In this document: positions 1 to 10,449 of the stretch, piece by piece
How the letters are laid out: each line of letters starts with the position of its first letter
How positions within the stretch are numbered: position 1 is the stretch's first letter
Source of the DNA: Pseudomonas sp. G34
GTDB lineage: Bacteria; Pseudomonadota; Gammaproteobacteria; Pseudomonadales; Pseudomonadaceae
Direction of reading: 5' to 3'
Assembly (NCBI RefSeq): GCF_031119625.1
Contig: NZ_JAVHZV010000029.1
Span: 310,001 to 374,000, forward strand
Length of the DNA: 64,000 bases
Program-made: the position numbers and the translations under genes
The notes under the pieces: model-generated
Databases searched by the model: none
What the model was told of the DNA's origin: nothing
What the model saw: the letters and a program-made list of their open reading frames with translations, nothing else

Positions 1-1
1 G

Positions 2-292
2 TGGCCGCTGTTGCTGGCCGCCAGCGGCATGGCGCTGATCGACAACGCCCATGTCACCCTGATCGAGCTGGGCATCATGGAAAGCACCAGTTGCTCGCCC
101 TTCCCGTTCTACTACCAGCAATTACCCTTGCACGAGTACTGGCCTGGCGTGTTCATGAGCGGCGGCGTGTGCGGGATGAACGACTACAAGATCCTCGGCC
201 TGCCCTTCACCGTATGGACGCTGGCCAGCATCGCCGCCTTGTTCGTGCTGGTGCTGGTCACCCTGTGGCGCAGCATTCGCGGCACACGCTGA
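2..292 (+). CDS. dsbB: DsbB-type disulfide bond formation protein, C-terminal part
   Basis: Partial gene running in from the left edge; the frame is open from base 2 and stops with TGA at 290-292. The visible 96 residues match the second periplasmic loop and last membrane helix of DsbB: a Cys in TSCSPFPFYYQQLP, a second Cys in SGGVCGMNDYKILGL, then the hydrophobic helix VWTLASIAALFVLVLVTLW and a short basic tail. In DsbB these two loop cysteines form the disulfide that reoxidises DsbA and passes electrons to quinone in the inner membrane. The N-terminal CxxC is outside the window, so the subtype cannot be decided. The next gene starts 5 bases after the stop and is probably cotranscribed. Confidence 0.75.
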   Translation, partial: WPLLLAASGMALIDNAHVTLIELGIMESTSCSPFPFYYQQLPLHEYWPGVFMSGGVCGMNDYKILGLPFTVWTLASIAALFVLVLVTLWRSIRGTR

Positions 293-297
293 GCCGC

Positions 298-1584
298 ATG
301 CGCAAGGTACTGGTCATCGGCTACGTGTGGCCGGAGCCGCGCTCGTCCGCCGCCGGCAGCCGCATGCTCGAGCTGCTCGGGGTGTTTCGCGGCCAGGGCT
401 GGCAGGTCACCTTTGCCAGCGCGGCAGCACTCTCGACCCATCGCGCCGACCTGGCCGAGCTGGAAATCGAGGAAGTCGCCGTCACCCTGAACTGCGACAG
501 CTTCGATACCTACGTCGCGGCCCTGCAGCCGGATCTGGTGCTGTTCGACCGCTTCTTCACCGAGGAACAGTTCGGCTGGCGGGTCGAGCGGGCCTGGCCG
601 GCGGCCCTGCGGGTGCTCGACACCAGTGACCTGCACTGCCTGCGCGATGCCCGCCATGCCTTGCTCAAGGCCAGCCAGCAGGCTTGCGACAGCGAGGCGC
701 AGCGGCAGCAGGTCGGGCCGGTGCACGCCTGCGCACAGCAGTTGTACGCGGCCATGGCCGGCGGCGACATGGCCCAGCGCGAAGTGGCGTCGATCTACCG
801 CTGCGACCTGACGCTGATGATCTCCGCGTTCGAGATGCAGTTGCTGCAGGAGCAGTTCGGGGTGCCGGCCAGCCTGCTGCACGATTGCGCGCTGATGCTG
901 ATTCCGCCAGCGCCGAACGACCTCCCCTTTGCCGACCGCCAGCACTTCCTGAGCATCGGCAACTTTCGCCATGCGCCCAACTGGGACGCCGTGCTGTGGC
1001 TCAAGCACGCCCTGTGGCCGCTGATTCGCGCGCGGCTGCCGCACGCCCAGTTGCACGTCTATGGCGCCTACCCGCCGCCCAAGGCCACGGCGCTGCATAA
1101 CCCCAGGCAGGGCTTTCAGGTGCTGGGCTGGGTGGACGATGCACACCGGGTAATGGGCCAGGCACGGGTTTGCCTGGCGCCCCTGCGCTTTGGTGCCGGC
1201 ATCAAGGGCAAACTGGCCGATGCCATGGCCTGCGGCACGCCCAGCGTGACCACCGCCATCGGCAGCGAGGGCATGCACGGCGAACTGCCCTGGCCGGGCC
1301 GCGTGACCGACGATGCCCAGGCGTTCGCCGAGGCCGCCGTGCAGCTCCATGAAGACCCGGCGGCCTGGGCACAAGCCCAGGCCCATGCCGCCCCACTGCT
1401 GAGGCAGCGTTTCGATCGCCCGCGCCTGGCCGGCGAACTGCTCGCCCGGCTCGAGCAGTTGCTGGCCAGCCGTGAAGAGCATCGCCAGGGTAATTTCGTG
1501 GGCGCCATGCTGCGCCATCACCAGCACAAGAGCACCCAGTACATGTCCCAGTGGATCGCCGCCAAGAACGCCCGCGGTGGCTGA
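298..1584 (+). CDS. GT-B glycosyltransferase (GT4/GT1-like)
   Basis: 428 residues from ATG 298, just after the DsbB stop. The N-terminal half begins with a Rossmann-like strand, RKVLVIGYVWPEPRSSAAGSR, and the C-terminal half carries the GT-B donor-site pattern APLRFGAGIKGKLADAMACGTPSV followed by an acidic Glu, typical of nucleotide-sugar glycosyltransferases. There is no signal peptide or membrane helix, so it probably works at the cytoplasmic face. The stretch from about residue 100 to 200 (rich in Gln, His and Cys) is less typical and may define the acceptor. No polysaccharide cluster is visible nearby, so the sugar donor and acceptor are unknown. The alternative start further upstream in the same frame would run into dsbB and is not supported. 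Confidence 0.8.
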   Translation: MRKVLVIGYVWPEPRSSAAGSRMLELLGVFRGQGWQVTFASAAALSTHRADLAELEIEEVAVTLNCDSFDTYVAALQPDLVLFDRFFTEEQFGWRVERAWPAALRVLDTSDLHCLRDARHALLKASQQACDSEAQRQQVGPVHACAQQLYAAMAGGDMAQREVASIYRCDLTLMISAFEMQLLQEQFGVPASLLHDCALMLIPPAPNDLPFADRQHFLSIGNFRHAPNWDAVLWLKHALWPLIRARLPHAQLHVYGAYPPPKATALHNPRQGFQVLGWVDDAHRVMGQARVCLAPLRFGAGIKGKLADAMACGTPSVTTAIGSEGMHGELPWPGRVTDDAQAFAEAAVQLHEDPAAWAQAQAHAAPLLRQRFDRPRLAGELLARLEQLLASREEHRQGNFVGAMLRHHQHKSTQYMSQWIAAKNARGG

Positions 1585-1755
1585 CGCCTGCGCGGTGGCA
1601 TTTTGCCTGAAGACTTGGCGCAGCTAGGACGGCTGTCACATATCTGGCGTCATGATTACAGTAGACTTCGCCTACAATCCTAAGCGGTTCCCCCGGGCGC
1701 TACCGCCAACCGGCGCCCGACCATAAAAACAGTCGACAAGAATAAGGTCTTCCAC

Positions 1756-2757
1756 ATGCTGAAAAAGATCGCTGTCGCGGCCGCCTGCGCCCTGACGCTC
1801 ACCTCATTCGCCGCCGTTGCCCAAGAAGGCGCGCTGGTGATCAAGCTTTCCCATGTGGTTGCCGACGATACGCCCAAGGGCCAGGGCGCCCTGATGTTCC
1901 AGCGCCTGGTCGACCAGCGCCTGGAAGGCAAGGTGCGGGTCGAGGTCTACCCCAACTCCTCGCTGTACGGCGATGCCAACGAGCTGGAAGCACTGCGTAA
2001 CAACGAGGTGCAGATGCTTGCCCCGTCGCTGGCCAAGTTCGACCAGTACACCAAGCAGCTGCAGGTCTTCGACCTGCCGTTCATGTTCGATGACCTGGAG
2101 GCCGTGAACCGCTTCCAGAAGCGCGCCAAGGGTCGCCAGCTGCTGCGTTCGATGGAAGACAAGAACATCGTCGGCCTGGCCTATTGGCACAACGGCATGA
2201 AGCAGATGTCGGCGACCAAGGCCCTGCGCGTGCCAGGCGACGCCGCCGGCCTGACCTTCCGTATTCAGAACTCCAAGGTGCTCGACGCCCAGTTCGCCCA
2301 GCTGGGCGCGACCGCAGTGAAGATGCCGTTCGCCGAGGTCTACAAGGGCCTGCAAAGCGGCCAGGTGCAGGGCGCGGAAAACCCCTGGTCGAACCTGTAC
2401 AGCCAGCGCCTGCACGAGGTTCAGCCGTTCATCACGGAAACCAACCACGGCGTGCTCGACTACATGCTGATCAGCAACACCCGTTTCTGGTACGGCATTC
2501 CCCACCAGATCCGCACCGAGCTGGAAGCGATCATCGACGAGGTCACCTATGCGGTGAATCGCCAGGCAGAGGAAGCCAACCAGGCCGATCGCCGGCGTAT
2601 CGAAGCCTCCGGCAAGAGCCAGATCATCACCCTCACCCCGGAGCAGCGGCAGGCCTGGCGCGAGGCCATGCGCCCGGTATGGCAACAGTTCGAGGCAGAG
2701 ATCGGCAGCGACGTGATCAAGGCTGCCCAGATCGTCAACCGCAAGCGCAACGACTGA
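1756..2757 (+). CDS. dctP: TRAP transporter solute-binding protein, DctP family
   Basis: 333 residues with a clear signal peptide (basic MLKK, hydrophobic stretch, cut near VAQEG). The mature part has the DctP signature: IKLSHVVADDTPKGQGA at the start, the acidic stretch around VYPNSSLYGDANELEALRNNEVQM, and FRIQNSKVLDAQFAQLGA with the Arg that binds the substrate carboxylate in this family. It should deliver C4-dicarboxylates to a DctQM sodium-coupled permease. ATG 1756 follows AAGGT. It is followed by a strong terminator and the neighbours are unrelated, so no permease genes lie with it here; it must use a DctQM pair encoded elsewhere or have another role. The symbol is by family only. Confidence 0.85.
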   Translation: MLKKIAVAAACALTLTSFAAVAQEGALVIKLSHVVADDTPKGQGALMFQRLVDQRLEGKVRVEVYPNSSLYGDANELEALRNNEVQMLAPSLAKFDQYTKQLQVFDLPFMFDDLEAVNRFQKRAKGRQLLRSMEDKNIVGLAYWHNGMKQMSATKALRVPGDAAGLTFRIQNSKVLDAQFAQLGATAVKMPFAEVYKGLQSGQVQGAENPWSNLYSQRLHEVQPFITETNHGVLDYMLISNTRFWYGIPHQIRTELEAIIDEVTYAVNRQAEEANQADRRRIEASGKSQIITLTPEQRQAWREAMRPVWQQFEAEIGSDVIKAAQIVNRKRND

Positions 2758-2769
2758 TCGCTTCGACGC

Positions 2770-2804
2770 AAAGAGGCCCGCGTTATGCGGGCCTCTTTCG
2801 TTTT
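2770..2804 (+). terminator. Intrinsic terminator after the TRAP binding protein
   Basis: A perfect 12-bp stem (2770-2781 with 2787-2798), loop GTTAT, followed by CGTTTT. It lies 13 bases after the stop codon at 2757 and closes a single-gene transcript. Confidence 0.85.
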
Positions 2805-2854
2805 AGTCGCTTTTAGTTCCTGGCCGTTCCAGGCGCTGTCCGCAGTCGCCGCTG

Positions 2855-2883
2855 CCGGGTATCGCTGCGCTCAACGCCGGGCC
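2855..2883. repeat. Dispersed CCGGGT...CCGGGCC repeat, copy 1
   Basis: An element of the form CCGGGT-ATCGCTGCGCTCAACG-CCGGGCC. Related elements with the same TTTCGCTGCGCT-type core occur at 43856, 43968 and (inverted) 49241. This is a short palindromic intergenic repeat of the kind scattered through Pseudomonas genomes. This copy is the most diverged of the four. Confidence 0.4.
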
Positions 2884-2895
2884 ATGAAAACACGC

Positions 2896-4293
2896 CTATT
2901 GGGTCGCGTGCTGAGCCCCTTCGAACCAGGCCAGTTTCTCGCGCAACAGCACCACTTCCCCGACGATCACCAGCGTCGGCGCATGCACCTCATGCCGTGC
3001 CACGAGGTCGGGAAGGTTGGCCAGCGTGCCGGTGAACACCCGCTGATTCTCCGTGGTGCCTTGCTGTATCAATGCCGCCGGTGTGCTGGCCGCTCGCCCG
3101 TGGGCGACCAGTTGCTTGCAGATGGTCGGCAGGCCGACCAGGCCCATGTAGAACACCAGCGTCTGACTCGAGGCGACCAGTTCCGACCAGGGCAGATCGG
3201 CGCTGCCGTCCTTCAGGTGGCCGGTGACGAAGCGCACCGACTGCGCATGGTCGCGGTGCGTCAGCGGAATCCCGGCATAGGCCGAACAGCCACTGGCCGC
3301 GGTGATGCCCGGCACCACCTGGAAGGGAATACCGTGGGCCGCCAGCTGCTCGATCTCTTCGCCGCCACGGCCGAAGATGAACGGATCGCCACCCTTGAGG
3401 CGCAGCACCCGCTTGCCGGACTTGGCCAGGTCGATCAGCCGCTGGTTGATCTGCTCCTGGGGCACGGCATGGTCGGCGCGGCGCTTGCCGACGTAGATGC
3501 GCTCGGCATCACGGCGGCACAGCTCGACGATGGCCGGCGCCACCAGGCGGTCGTAGAGCACCACGTCGGCCTGCTGCATCAGGCGCAGGGCGCGAAAGGT
3601 CAGCAGGTCGGGGTCGCCTGGGCCGGCGCCGACCAGGTACACCTCGCCGAGGGCCTGGGGCGCGGCACCGTTGATCTTCTCCTCCAGCAGCCGACGGGCT
3701 TCACCGAGCTTGCCGGCGAAGGCGCTTTCGGCGATTTGCCCCTGGAACACGTCCTCCCAGAACACCCGCCGCTGCTGCACGTCCGGAAACAGGTTCTTGA
3801 CCTGGGCGCGGAAAATCTTCGCCAGCCCGGCCAACTGGCCATAGGTGGCGGGAATCCAGGTTTCGATCTTGGCGCGAATCAGCCGGGCCAGCACCGGTGC
3901 ATCGCCACCGCTGCTGACCGCGACGATCAGCGGCGAACGGTCGACGATGGCCGGGAAGATCACGCTGCACAGCGCCGGCGCATCGACCACGTTGACGGGG
4001 ATGCCGATGGCCTGGGCCTGCTCGGAAATCTGCGCATTGAGCGGCACGTCATCGGTGGCGGCGATGACCAGCGACACCCCGTTGAGGTCTTCGGCCTGAT
4101 AGCCGCGCAGTACCAGCTCCCCTGCTCCGTGCTCGACCAGTTGGCACAGCTCGCGGCCCACGTCTGGCGATACCACGCGCAAGGTGGCGCCGGCATCGGC
4201 GAGCAGCCGCGCCTTGCGCAAGGCGATTTCGCCACCGCCCACCACCAGAACACGGCGGTTCTGCAATTTATGGAACAGGGGAAGGAAGTCCAT
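2896..4293 (-). CDS. cysG: Siroheme synthase CysG
   Basis: 465 residues, the normal length, starting at ATG 4293 (MDFLPLFHKLQNRRVLVV); a GTG seven codons upstream is less likely. The trifunctional enzyme makes siroheme from uroporphyrinogen III. The N-terminal domain has the NAD-binding loop VVGGGEIALRKA (precorrin-2 dehydrogenase/ferrochelatase). The C-terminal half, from about residue 215, is the SAM-dependent uroporphyrinogen III methyltransferase, with VYLVGAGPGDPDLLT, VVLYDRLV and LRLKGGDPFIFGRGGEE. Siroheme serves sulfite and nitrite reductases. It lies downstream of serS on the same strand, 105 bases away with a hairpin between, so it may be partly independent of the serS transcript. 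Confidence 0.96.
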   Translation of the reverse strand: MDFLPLFHKLQNRRVLVVGGGEIALRKARLLADAGATLRVVSPDVGRELCQLVEHGAGELVLRGYQAEDLNGVSLVIAATDDVPLNAQISEQAQAIGIPVNVVDAPALCSVIFPAIVDRSPLIVAVSSGGDAPVLARLIRAKIETWIPATYGQLAGLAKIFRAQVKNLFPDVQQRRVFWEDVFQGQIAESAFAGKLGEARRLLEEKINGAAPQALGEVYLVGAGPGDPDLLTFRALRLMQQADVVLYDRLVAPAIVELCRRDAERIYVGKRRADHAVPQEQINQRLIDLAKSGKRVLRLKGGDPFIFGRGGEEIEQLAAHGIPFQVVPGITAASGCSAYAGIPLTHRDHAQSVRFVTGHLKDGSADLPWSELVASSQTLVFYMGLVGLPTICKQLVAHGRAASTPAALIQQGTTENQRVFTGTLANLPDLVARHEVHAPTLVIVGEVVLLREKLAWFEGAQHATQ

Positions 4294-4334
4294 AGCGATG
4301 CCCGTCTCAGTCACCCGATCGGCGACGTATGAAA

Positions 4335-4362
4335 TAGAGAGGCCCCTGATGCGGGGCCTGAT
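4335..4362 (-). terminator. Hairpin between serS and cysG
   Basis: A 7-bp GC stem (AGGCCCC 4340-4346 with GGGGCCT 4353-4359), loop of 6. On the minus strand it lies 39 bases after the serS stop and is followed by a short CTCTCTATTTC tract, so it could act as a weak terminator or as a processing stem before cysG. Confidence 0.5.
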
Positions 4363-4398
4363 TCAGCACTGGAGCTGCAGCACGCGCGGTGCAGCGAC

Positions 4399-5676
<1,278 letters not shown>

Positions 5677-5692
5677 TTCAGGTTCTCGTCGA

Positions 5693-6067
5693 TCAGAGTT
5701 TGGTTAGCGAAAGGCCTGCCCAGGTCGCAAGCAGGCCGCCCAGTACACTTGCGGCCAGGTAGGCCAGCGCCAGTGGCGCCTGGCTGCCTTCCAGCAGGCG
5801 CAGGGTGTCCAGGGAAAACGAAGAAAATGTGGTGAAACCGCCCAGTACGCCGACGATCAGCCCCGCCCGAACGGGCAGCGGCACCTCGGGGCGCATCAGG
5901 AACAGGCCGTAGAGTACCCCGATCAGCAGGCAGCCGACGAGGTTGACGAGCAAGGTGGCGCCATAAAAATGCTGCGGCCAGTTGGCGCTGATCCAGTTGC
6001 CGGTGAAAAACCGCGCCAGGGTGCCCAGGGCGCCGCCGACGGCAACCGCCGCGATGGTGACGATCAT
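5693..6067 (-). CDS. crcB: Fluoride channel CrcB/Fluc
   Basis: 124 residues, with four hydrophobic segments and the Fluc signatures GGALGTLARF near the N-terminus and GGFTTFSSFSLDTL in helix 3, which carries the Phe-box residues and Na+ site of the fluoride pore. Fluc works as an antiparallel dimer in the inner membrane and exports fluoride. The start codon overlaps the rarA stop as ATGA, so translation is probably coupled. No fluoride riboswitch is expected here because the gene sits inside the operon. Confidence 0.95.
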   Translation of the reverse strand: MIVTIAAVAVGGALGTLARFFTGNWISANWPQHFYGATLLVNLVGCLLIGVLYGLFLMRPEVPLPVRAGLIVGVLGGFTTFSSFSLDTLRLLEGSQAPLALAYLAASVLGGLLATWAGLSLTKL

Positions 6068-7389
6068 GGTTTTCTCCGCTGCCGGGGGCTGTTGGCATCC
6101 TGGCTGGCCAGGTGGGCCAGCTTGTCGCGAATCTTCAGCTCCAGGCCGCGCGGCACCGGCTCGTAGTAGCGCCGCGGCTCGAGGTCTTCGGGAAAGTAGT
6201 CCTCGCCGGCCGCGTAGGCATCGGGCTCGTCGTGGGCGTAGCGGTATTCGTCGCCGTAACCCAGCTCTTTCATCAGCTTGGTCGGTGCGTTGCGCAGGTG
6301 CAGCGGCACCTCTCGGGAGCCATTCTCCGCGACATCGCGTTTGGCGGCCTTGAAAGCGTTGTAGACGGCGTTGCTCTTTGGCGCGCAGGCCAGGTAGACG
6401 ATGGCCTGGGCCACGGCCAGTTCGCCTTCAGGGCTGCCGAGGCGTTCCTGCACGTCCCAGGCATTCAGGCACAGGGTCAGGGCCCGCGGGTCGGCGTTGC
6501 CGATATCCTCGCTGGCCATGCGCACCACGCGGCGGGCGATATACAGCGGGTCGCAGCCGCCGTCGAGCATGCGCGCGAACCAGTACAGCGCACCGTCCGG
6601 GCTGGAGCCGCGTACCGACTTGTGCAGCGCGGAAATCTGGTCGTAGAAGGCCTCGCCGCCCTTGTCGAAACGCCGGCGGGTATCGCCGAGCAGGTCGAGC
6701 AGCAGCTCGGTGCTGATCTCACCACCGTCGTCGGCCAGGTCGGCGGCGTTCTCGAGAAAGTTGAGAAAGCGCCGGCCGTCACCGTCCGCCGCGCTCTTGA
6801 GAATCTCGAAGCTCTCATCGGGCACCGTCAGGCGGCGCTCGCCCAACCCCTTGGCTTCGCCCAGCGCGCGGTCGACCAGCTTGCGCAGGGCCGCGTCATC
6901 CAGGCTTTTCAGCACATAGACGCGCGCACGCGACAGCAAGGCATTGTTGAGTTCGAACGACGGGTTTTCGGTGGTCGCGCCAATGAAGATCAGCGTGCCG
7001 TCTTCCACATAAGGCAGAAAGGCATCCTGCTGCGACTTGTTGAAGCGATGCACTTCGTCGACGAACAGGATGGTTCGGCGGCCATACTGGGCCGCGTGCT
7101 GCTGGGCCATCTCGACGGCCTGGCGGATTTCCTTGACCCCGGACAACACCGCGGAAATTGTCTCGAAATGGGCATCGGTGACCTGGGCCAGCAAGCGCGC
7201 CAGGGTGGTCTTGCCGACACCGGGCGGCCCCCAGAAGATCATCGAATGCAGGGCGCCCTGCTCCAGCGCTTCGCGCAGCGGCTTGCCGCGGGCCAGCAGG
7301 TGTTCCTGGCCGACGTATTCGTCCAGCGTGGTCGCCCGCAAACGGGCGGCCAGGGGCTGGGCGACGGGCGCGCTACGAAACAGATCCAC
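6064..7389 (-). CDS. rarA: Replication-associated recombination protein RarA (MgsA)
   Basis: 441 residues from GTG 7389, which gives the family's usual start (V/M)DLFRSAPVAQPLAARLR; the frame is open further upstream into lolA but that part is not conserved-looking. It is an AAA+ ATPase with Walker A GPPGVGKTT, Walker B ILFVDEVHRF and sensor-like GATTENPSFELN. The C-terminal tetramerisation region has YWFARMLDGGCDPLYIARR. It acts at stalled replication forks and binds SSB. It begins 7 bases after the lolA stop and overlaps crcB by 4 bases. Confidence 0.95.
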   Translation of the reverse strand: MDLFRSAPVAQPLAARLRATTLDEYVGQEHLLARGKPLREALEQGALHSMIFWGPPGVGKTTLARLLAQVTDAHFETISAVLSGVKEIRQAVEMAQQHAAQYGRRTILFVDEVHRFNKSQQDAFLPYVEDGTLIFIGATTENPSFELNNALLSRARVYVLKSLDDAALRKLVDRALGEAKGLGERRLTVPDESFEILKSAADGDGRRFLNFLENAADLADDGGEISTELLLDLLGDTRRRFDKGGEAFYDQISALHKSVRGSSPDGALYWFARMLDGGCDPLYIARRVVRMASEDIGNADPRALTLCLNAWDVQERLGSPEGELAVAQAIVYLACAPKSNAVYNAFKAAKRDVAENGSREVPLHLRNAPTKLMKELGYGDEYRYAHDEPDAYAAGEDYFPEDLEPRRYYEPVPRGLELKIRDKLAHLASQDANSPRQRRKP

Positions 7390-7396
7390 GACTGAC

Positions 7397-8023
7397 CTAC
7401 TCTTGAATGACGTCCGCACCCTCGGGGATTTCGAAGCTGAACTGCTTGTCATCCAGAGGCTGGTTCATCTTCACGTTCATGAACAGGATGTTGGTGCGCT
7501 GGCCGATGCTGTCGATCAGTTGCATGTCGTTCAGCACGCTATTGCGAAACGACAGGCGCAGGCTGTCGAACAGGGTGTCCTTGGACTTCGGCTTGAGGAT
7601 GAAGTCCACCACGCTGCCGCCTTCCTTGAAGGTGATCTCGAAGTTCTCGCGAATCTGCGACACGTCACCGGACAACAGCAGCGCCGGGGTATGGGTCAGG
7701 CGCTGATCCAGCGACTGGATGGTCACCTGCTCGAGATCCGGGTCGTACAGCCAGACCTGCTTGCCGTCGGAAACCAGCAGTTGCTCCATCGGCTCGTCGG
7801 TGTGCCAGCGGAACAGGCCCGGGCGCTTGAGGGCCAGCTCGCCGGAGGTTTCCTGCAGCTGGGTGCCGCTGCCGTCGAGCGACAACTGGGAAAAGCGTGC
7901 AGAGATGGTCTGCGCCTGGTTGAGCAGCTCGGTCAGGCGCTTGACCGCCGCCTCGTCGTCAGCGTGGGCGAACAGGCTGGCCGTGGTGAGAACGGCGAGC
8001 AGCATCAGGCGAATCAGGCGCAT
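7397..8023 (-). CDS. lolA: Outer-membrane lipoprotein carrier LolA
   Basis: 208 residues with a cleavable signal peptide (MRLIRLMLLAVLTTASLFAHA) and no lipobox Cys, as expected for a soluble periplasmic protein. The body has the half-barrel pattern of LolA: ISARFSQLSLDG, GELALKRPGLFRWHTDEP, QVWLYDPDLEQVT and ALLLSGD. It carries lipoproteins from LolCDE to LolB at the outer membrane. It lies 17 bases after ftsK, the conserved order in gammaproteobacteria. Confidence 0.95.
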   Translation of the reverse strand: MRLIRLMLLAVLTTASLFAHADDEAAVKRLTELLNQAQTISARFSQLSLDGSGTQLQETSGELALKRPGLFRWHTDEPMEQLLVSDGKQVWLYDPDLEQVTIQSLDQRLTHTPALLLSGDVSQIRENFEITFKEGGSVVDFILKPKSKDTLFDSLRLSFRNSVLNDMQLIDSIGQRTNILFMNVKMNQPLDDKQFSFEIPEGADVIQE

Positions 8024-8040
8024 GTGAATCCTCTTTCAGA

Positions 8041-10449
8041 TTAATCGCGGTTCTGCCCGGGTGCGATGACCTCGCGCGAGCCGTTGGTGTTCATCGGGGT
8101 GACGACGCCGGCCATTTCCATGGCTTCGATCATCCGCGCGGCGCGGTTGTAACCGATCTTCAGCTTGCGCTGCACCGAGGAGATGGAAGCACGGCGGCTT
8201 TCCAACACGAAGTTGACCGCTTCGTCGTACAAAGGATCACTTTCGCTGTCTTCGCCGCCTTCACCGCCGCTGCCACCATCGAAGCCACCACCACCGCCCT
8301 CTTCCGAGCCGGCGAGAATGTCCTCGTTGTAATCCGGCGCGCCACGCAGCTTCCAGGCTTCGACCACGCGATGCACTTCATCGTCGGACACGAAGGCGCC
8401 ATGTACGCGGATCGGCAGGCTGGTGCCCGGCGGCATGTAGAGCATGTCACCGTGGCCCAGCAGCTGTTCGGCGCCGCCCTGGTCGATGATGGTGCGCGAG
8501 TCGATCTTGCTCGATACCTGGAAGGCCATACGGGTCGGGATGTTGGCCTTGATCAGACCGGTGATCACGTCCACCGACGGGCGCTGGGTGGCGAGAATCA
8601 GGTGAATACCGGCCGCCCGCGCCTTCTGGGCGATACGGGCGATCAGTTCTTCGACCTTCTTGCCGACGATCATCATCATGTCGGCGAATTCGTCGACCAC
8701 CACCACGATGGTCGGCAGGGTTTTCAGCAGCGGTGCTTCGTCTTCCATGCTCTCGCGGCGGTACAGCGGATCGGACAACGGCTCGCCGGCCTCGATGGCA
8801 TCCTTCACCTTGCGGTTGAAGCCCGCCAGGTTACGCACGCCCATCTTCGACATCAGCTTGTAGCGACGCTCCATCTCGGCGACGCTCCAGCGCAGCGCGT
8901 TGGCCGCCTCCTTCATGTCGGTGACCACCGGGCAGAGCAGATGGGGAATGCCTTCGTAGATCGACAACTCGAGCATTTTCGGGTCGATCATGATCATCTT
9001 GGCGTCTTCGGGGCCCGACTTGAACAGGATCGACAGGATCATCGCATTGACGCCCACCGACTTACCGGAACCGGTGGTACCGGCGACCAGCAGGTGGGGC
9101 ATCTTGGCCAGGTCGGTGATCACCGGCTTGCCGCCGATATCGTGGCCCAGGGCCAGGGTCACCGGCGATTTGGCGTCGTCGTACTCAGGGGTCGACAGCA
9201 CTTCGGAGAACCGCACGATCTGGCGGTTCTCGTTAGGAATTTCGATACCCACGGTGGTCTTGCCGGGAATCACTTCCACCACCCGCACGCTGGTCACTGC
9301 CAGGGAACGGGCAAGGTCCTTGGCCAGGTTGGCGATACGGCTGACCTTGACGCCTGCGGCGGGCTGGATTTCGTAACGGGTAATCACCGGGCCCGGATGG
9401 ATGGAGTCGACCGACACCTCGACACCGAACTCCTTGAGCTTGATCTCCAGCAGATGGCCGACGCCCGCCAGGGATTCGGGCGAGTACTCGATCTTCTTCG
9501 CTTCGGCCGGGTCGAGCAGCGAGATCGGTGGCAGCGTGCCTTCCACGGCGCTGTCGACGAACAGCGGCGCCTGTTTTTCCTTCTGCACGCGCTTGCTCGG
9601 CTCGGGCGCCTTGGGCGCGGCCGGCGCGGTAATAACCGGCGCGGGGCGGCTTTCGCGCTCGCTCATGTGTTTGTTGAGCGACTCTTCGCGCTCGATCAGG
9701 CGTTCCTTGACCTTGGCCTGCTCGCGACGGTCCTTGACCACCGGTGCGGCGACGTCATGCACACGCTCGTCGACTTCGCGCAGTTGGGCGACCAGTTGCT
9801 TGCGATCCTGGCGCGAACTCCACCAGCGATTGATAACGCTCTGCACCAGCTCCAGCAGGTCGAGGGTGATCTTGCCGGTCAGGTCCATGACCTTGAACCA
9901 GGACAGGTCGGTGAACACGGTCAGGCCGAACAGGAACAGGGCGATGAACAGCAGCGTGCTGCCCTGCACGTTGAGCGCCGCCACGGTCAGCTGCCCCAGG
10001 CTTTCGCCCAGGGCGCCACCGGCCGAGGCCGGCATGCTGGCACCGCTCTGGAAATGAATGTAGGCCAGCGCCGCACCGGACAGCACCAGGAACACCAGGC
10101 CGATCAGCCGCCAGGAGAACAGCCAGCCGCTCCAGTGCCACGGCTCGTGGCGCGCACGGAATACCTGCAGGGCCTTGATGCCCAGCAGCAGCGGAAACAG
10201 GTAGGCGAAATAGCCCAGGGCCATGAACAGCACGTCGGCGAACCAGGCGCCGGCGCGGCCCGCGGCATTGTGCACCTGCTCGACGTTGCTGGTATGGGTC
10301 CAACCCGGATCGGCCGGGTCGTAGGTGAGCAGCGCCATCCACACGTAGAGACACAGCGCCCCGAGGGCAATCAGGGCGCCCTCTTTGAGGCGATATGGCA
10401 ATTGCTGACGCCAGGCTGGCGCCGGTGCTGTAGAGCTAGAGTTCTTCAA
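8041..10449 (-). CDS. ftsK: DNA translocase FtsK
   Basis: 802 residues. Four membrane helices lie in the first 190 residues (for example ALIALGALCLYVWMALL and VLFMALGYFAYLFPLLLG), followed by a short charged linker and the RecA-like motor, with Walker A GTTGSGKSVGVN and Walker B TIVVVVDEFADMM. The C-terminal winged-helix gamma domain (about 730-795, SVQRKLKIGYNRAARMIEAME) reads KOPS sites and activates XerCD at dif. The only usable start is TTG 10449: an in-frame stop lies seven codons upstream and the next Met would remove the first helix. First gene of the run down to serS; its promoter must lie in the 215 bases shared with divergent trxB. Confidence 0.97.
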   Translation of the reverse strand: MKNSSSTAPAPAWRQQLPYRLKEGALIALGALCLYVWMALLTYDPADPGWTHTSNVEQVHNAAGRAGAWFADVLFMALGYFAYLFPLLLGIKALQVFRARHEPWHWSGWLFSWRLIGLVFLVLSGAALAYIHFQSGASMPASAGGALGESLGQLTVAALNVQGSTLLFIALFLFGLTVFTDLSWFKVMDLTGKITLDLLELVQSVINRWWSSRQDRKQLVAQLREVDERVHDVAAPVVKDRREQAKVKERLIEREESLNKHMSERESRPAPVITAPAAPKAPEPSKRVQKEKQAPLFVDSAVEGTLPPISLLDPAEAKKIEYSPESLAGVGHLLEIKLKEFGVEVSVDSIHPGPVITRYEIQPAAGVKVSRIANLAKDLARSLAVTSVRVVEVIPGKTTVGIEIPNENRQIVRFSEVLSTPEYDDAKSPVTLALGHDIGGKPVITDLAKMPHLLVAGTTGSGKSVGVNAMILSILFKSGPEDAKMIMIDPKMLELSIYEGIPHLLCPVVTDMKEAANALRWSVAEMERRYKLMSKMGVRNLAGFNRKVKDAIEAGEPLSDPLYRRESMEDEAPLLKTLPTIVVVVDEFADMMMIVGKKVEELIARIAQKARAAGIHLILATQRPSVDVITGLIKANIPTRMAFQVSSKIDSRTIIDQGGAEQLLGHGDMLYMPPGTSLPIRVHGAFVSDDEVHRVVEAWKLRGAPDYNEDILAGSEEGGGGGFDGGSGGEGGEDSESDPLYDEAVNFVLESRRASISSVQRKLKIGYNRAARMIEAMEMAGVVTPMNTNGSREVIAPGQNRD

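Noticed and set aside
184..1527. Long minus-strand open frame opposite the glycosyltransferase
   Set aside because: It is the mirror of a real gene in GC-rich DNA; the translation is low-complexity, matches no family and has no ribosome site.
5800..6060. Fluoride riboswitch for crcB
   Set aside because: crcB overlaps rarA and lies inside an operon, with no untranslated room upstream for an aptamer.
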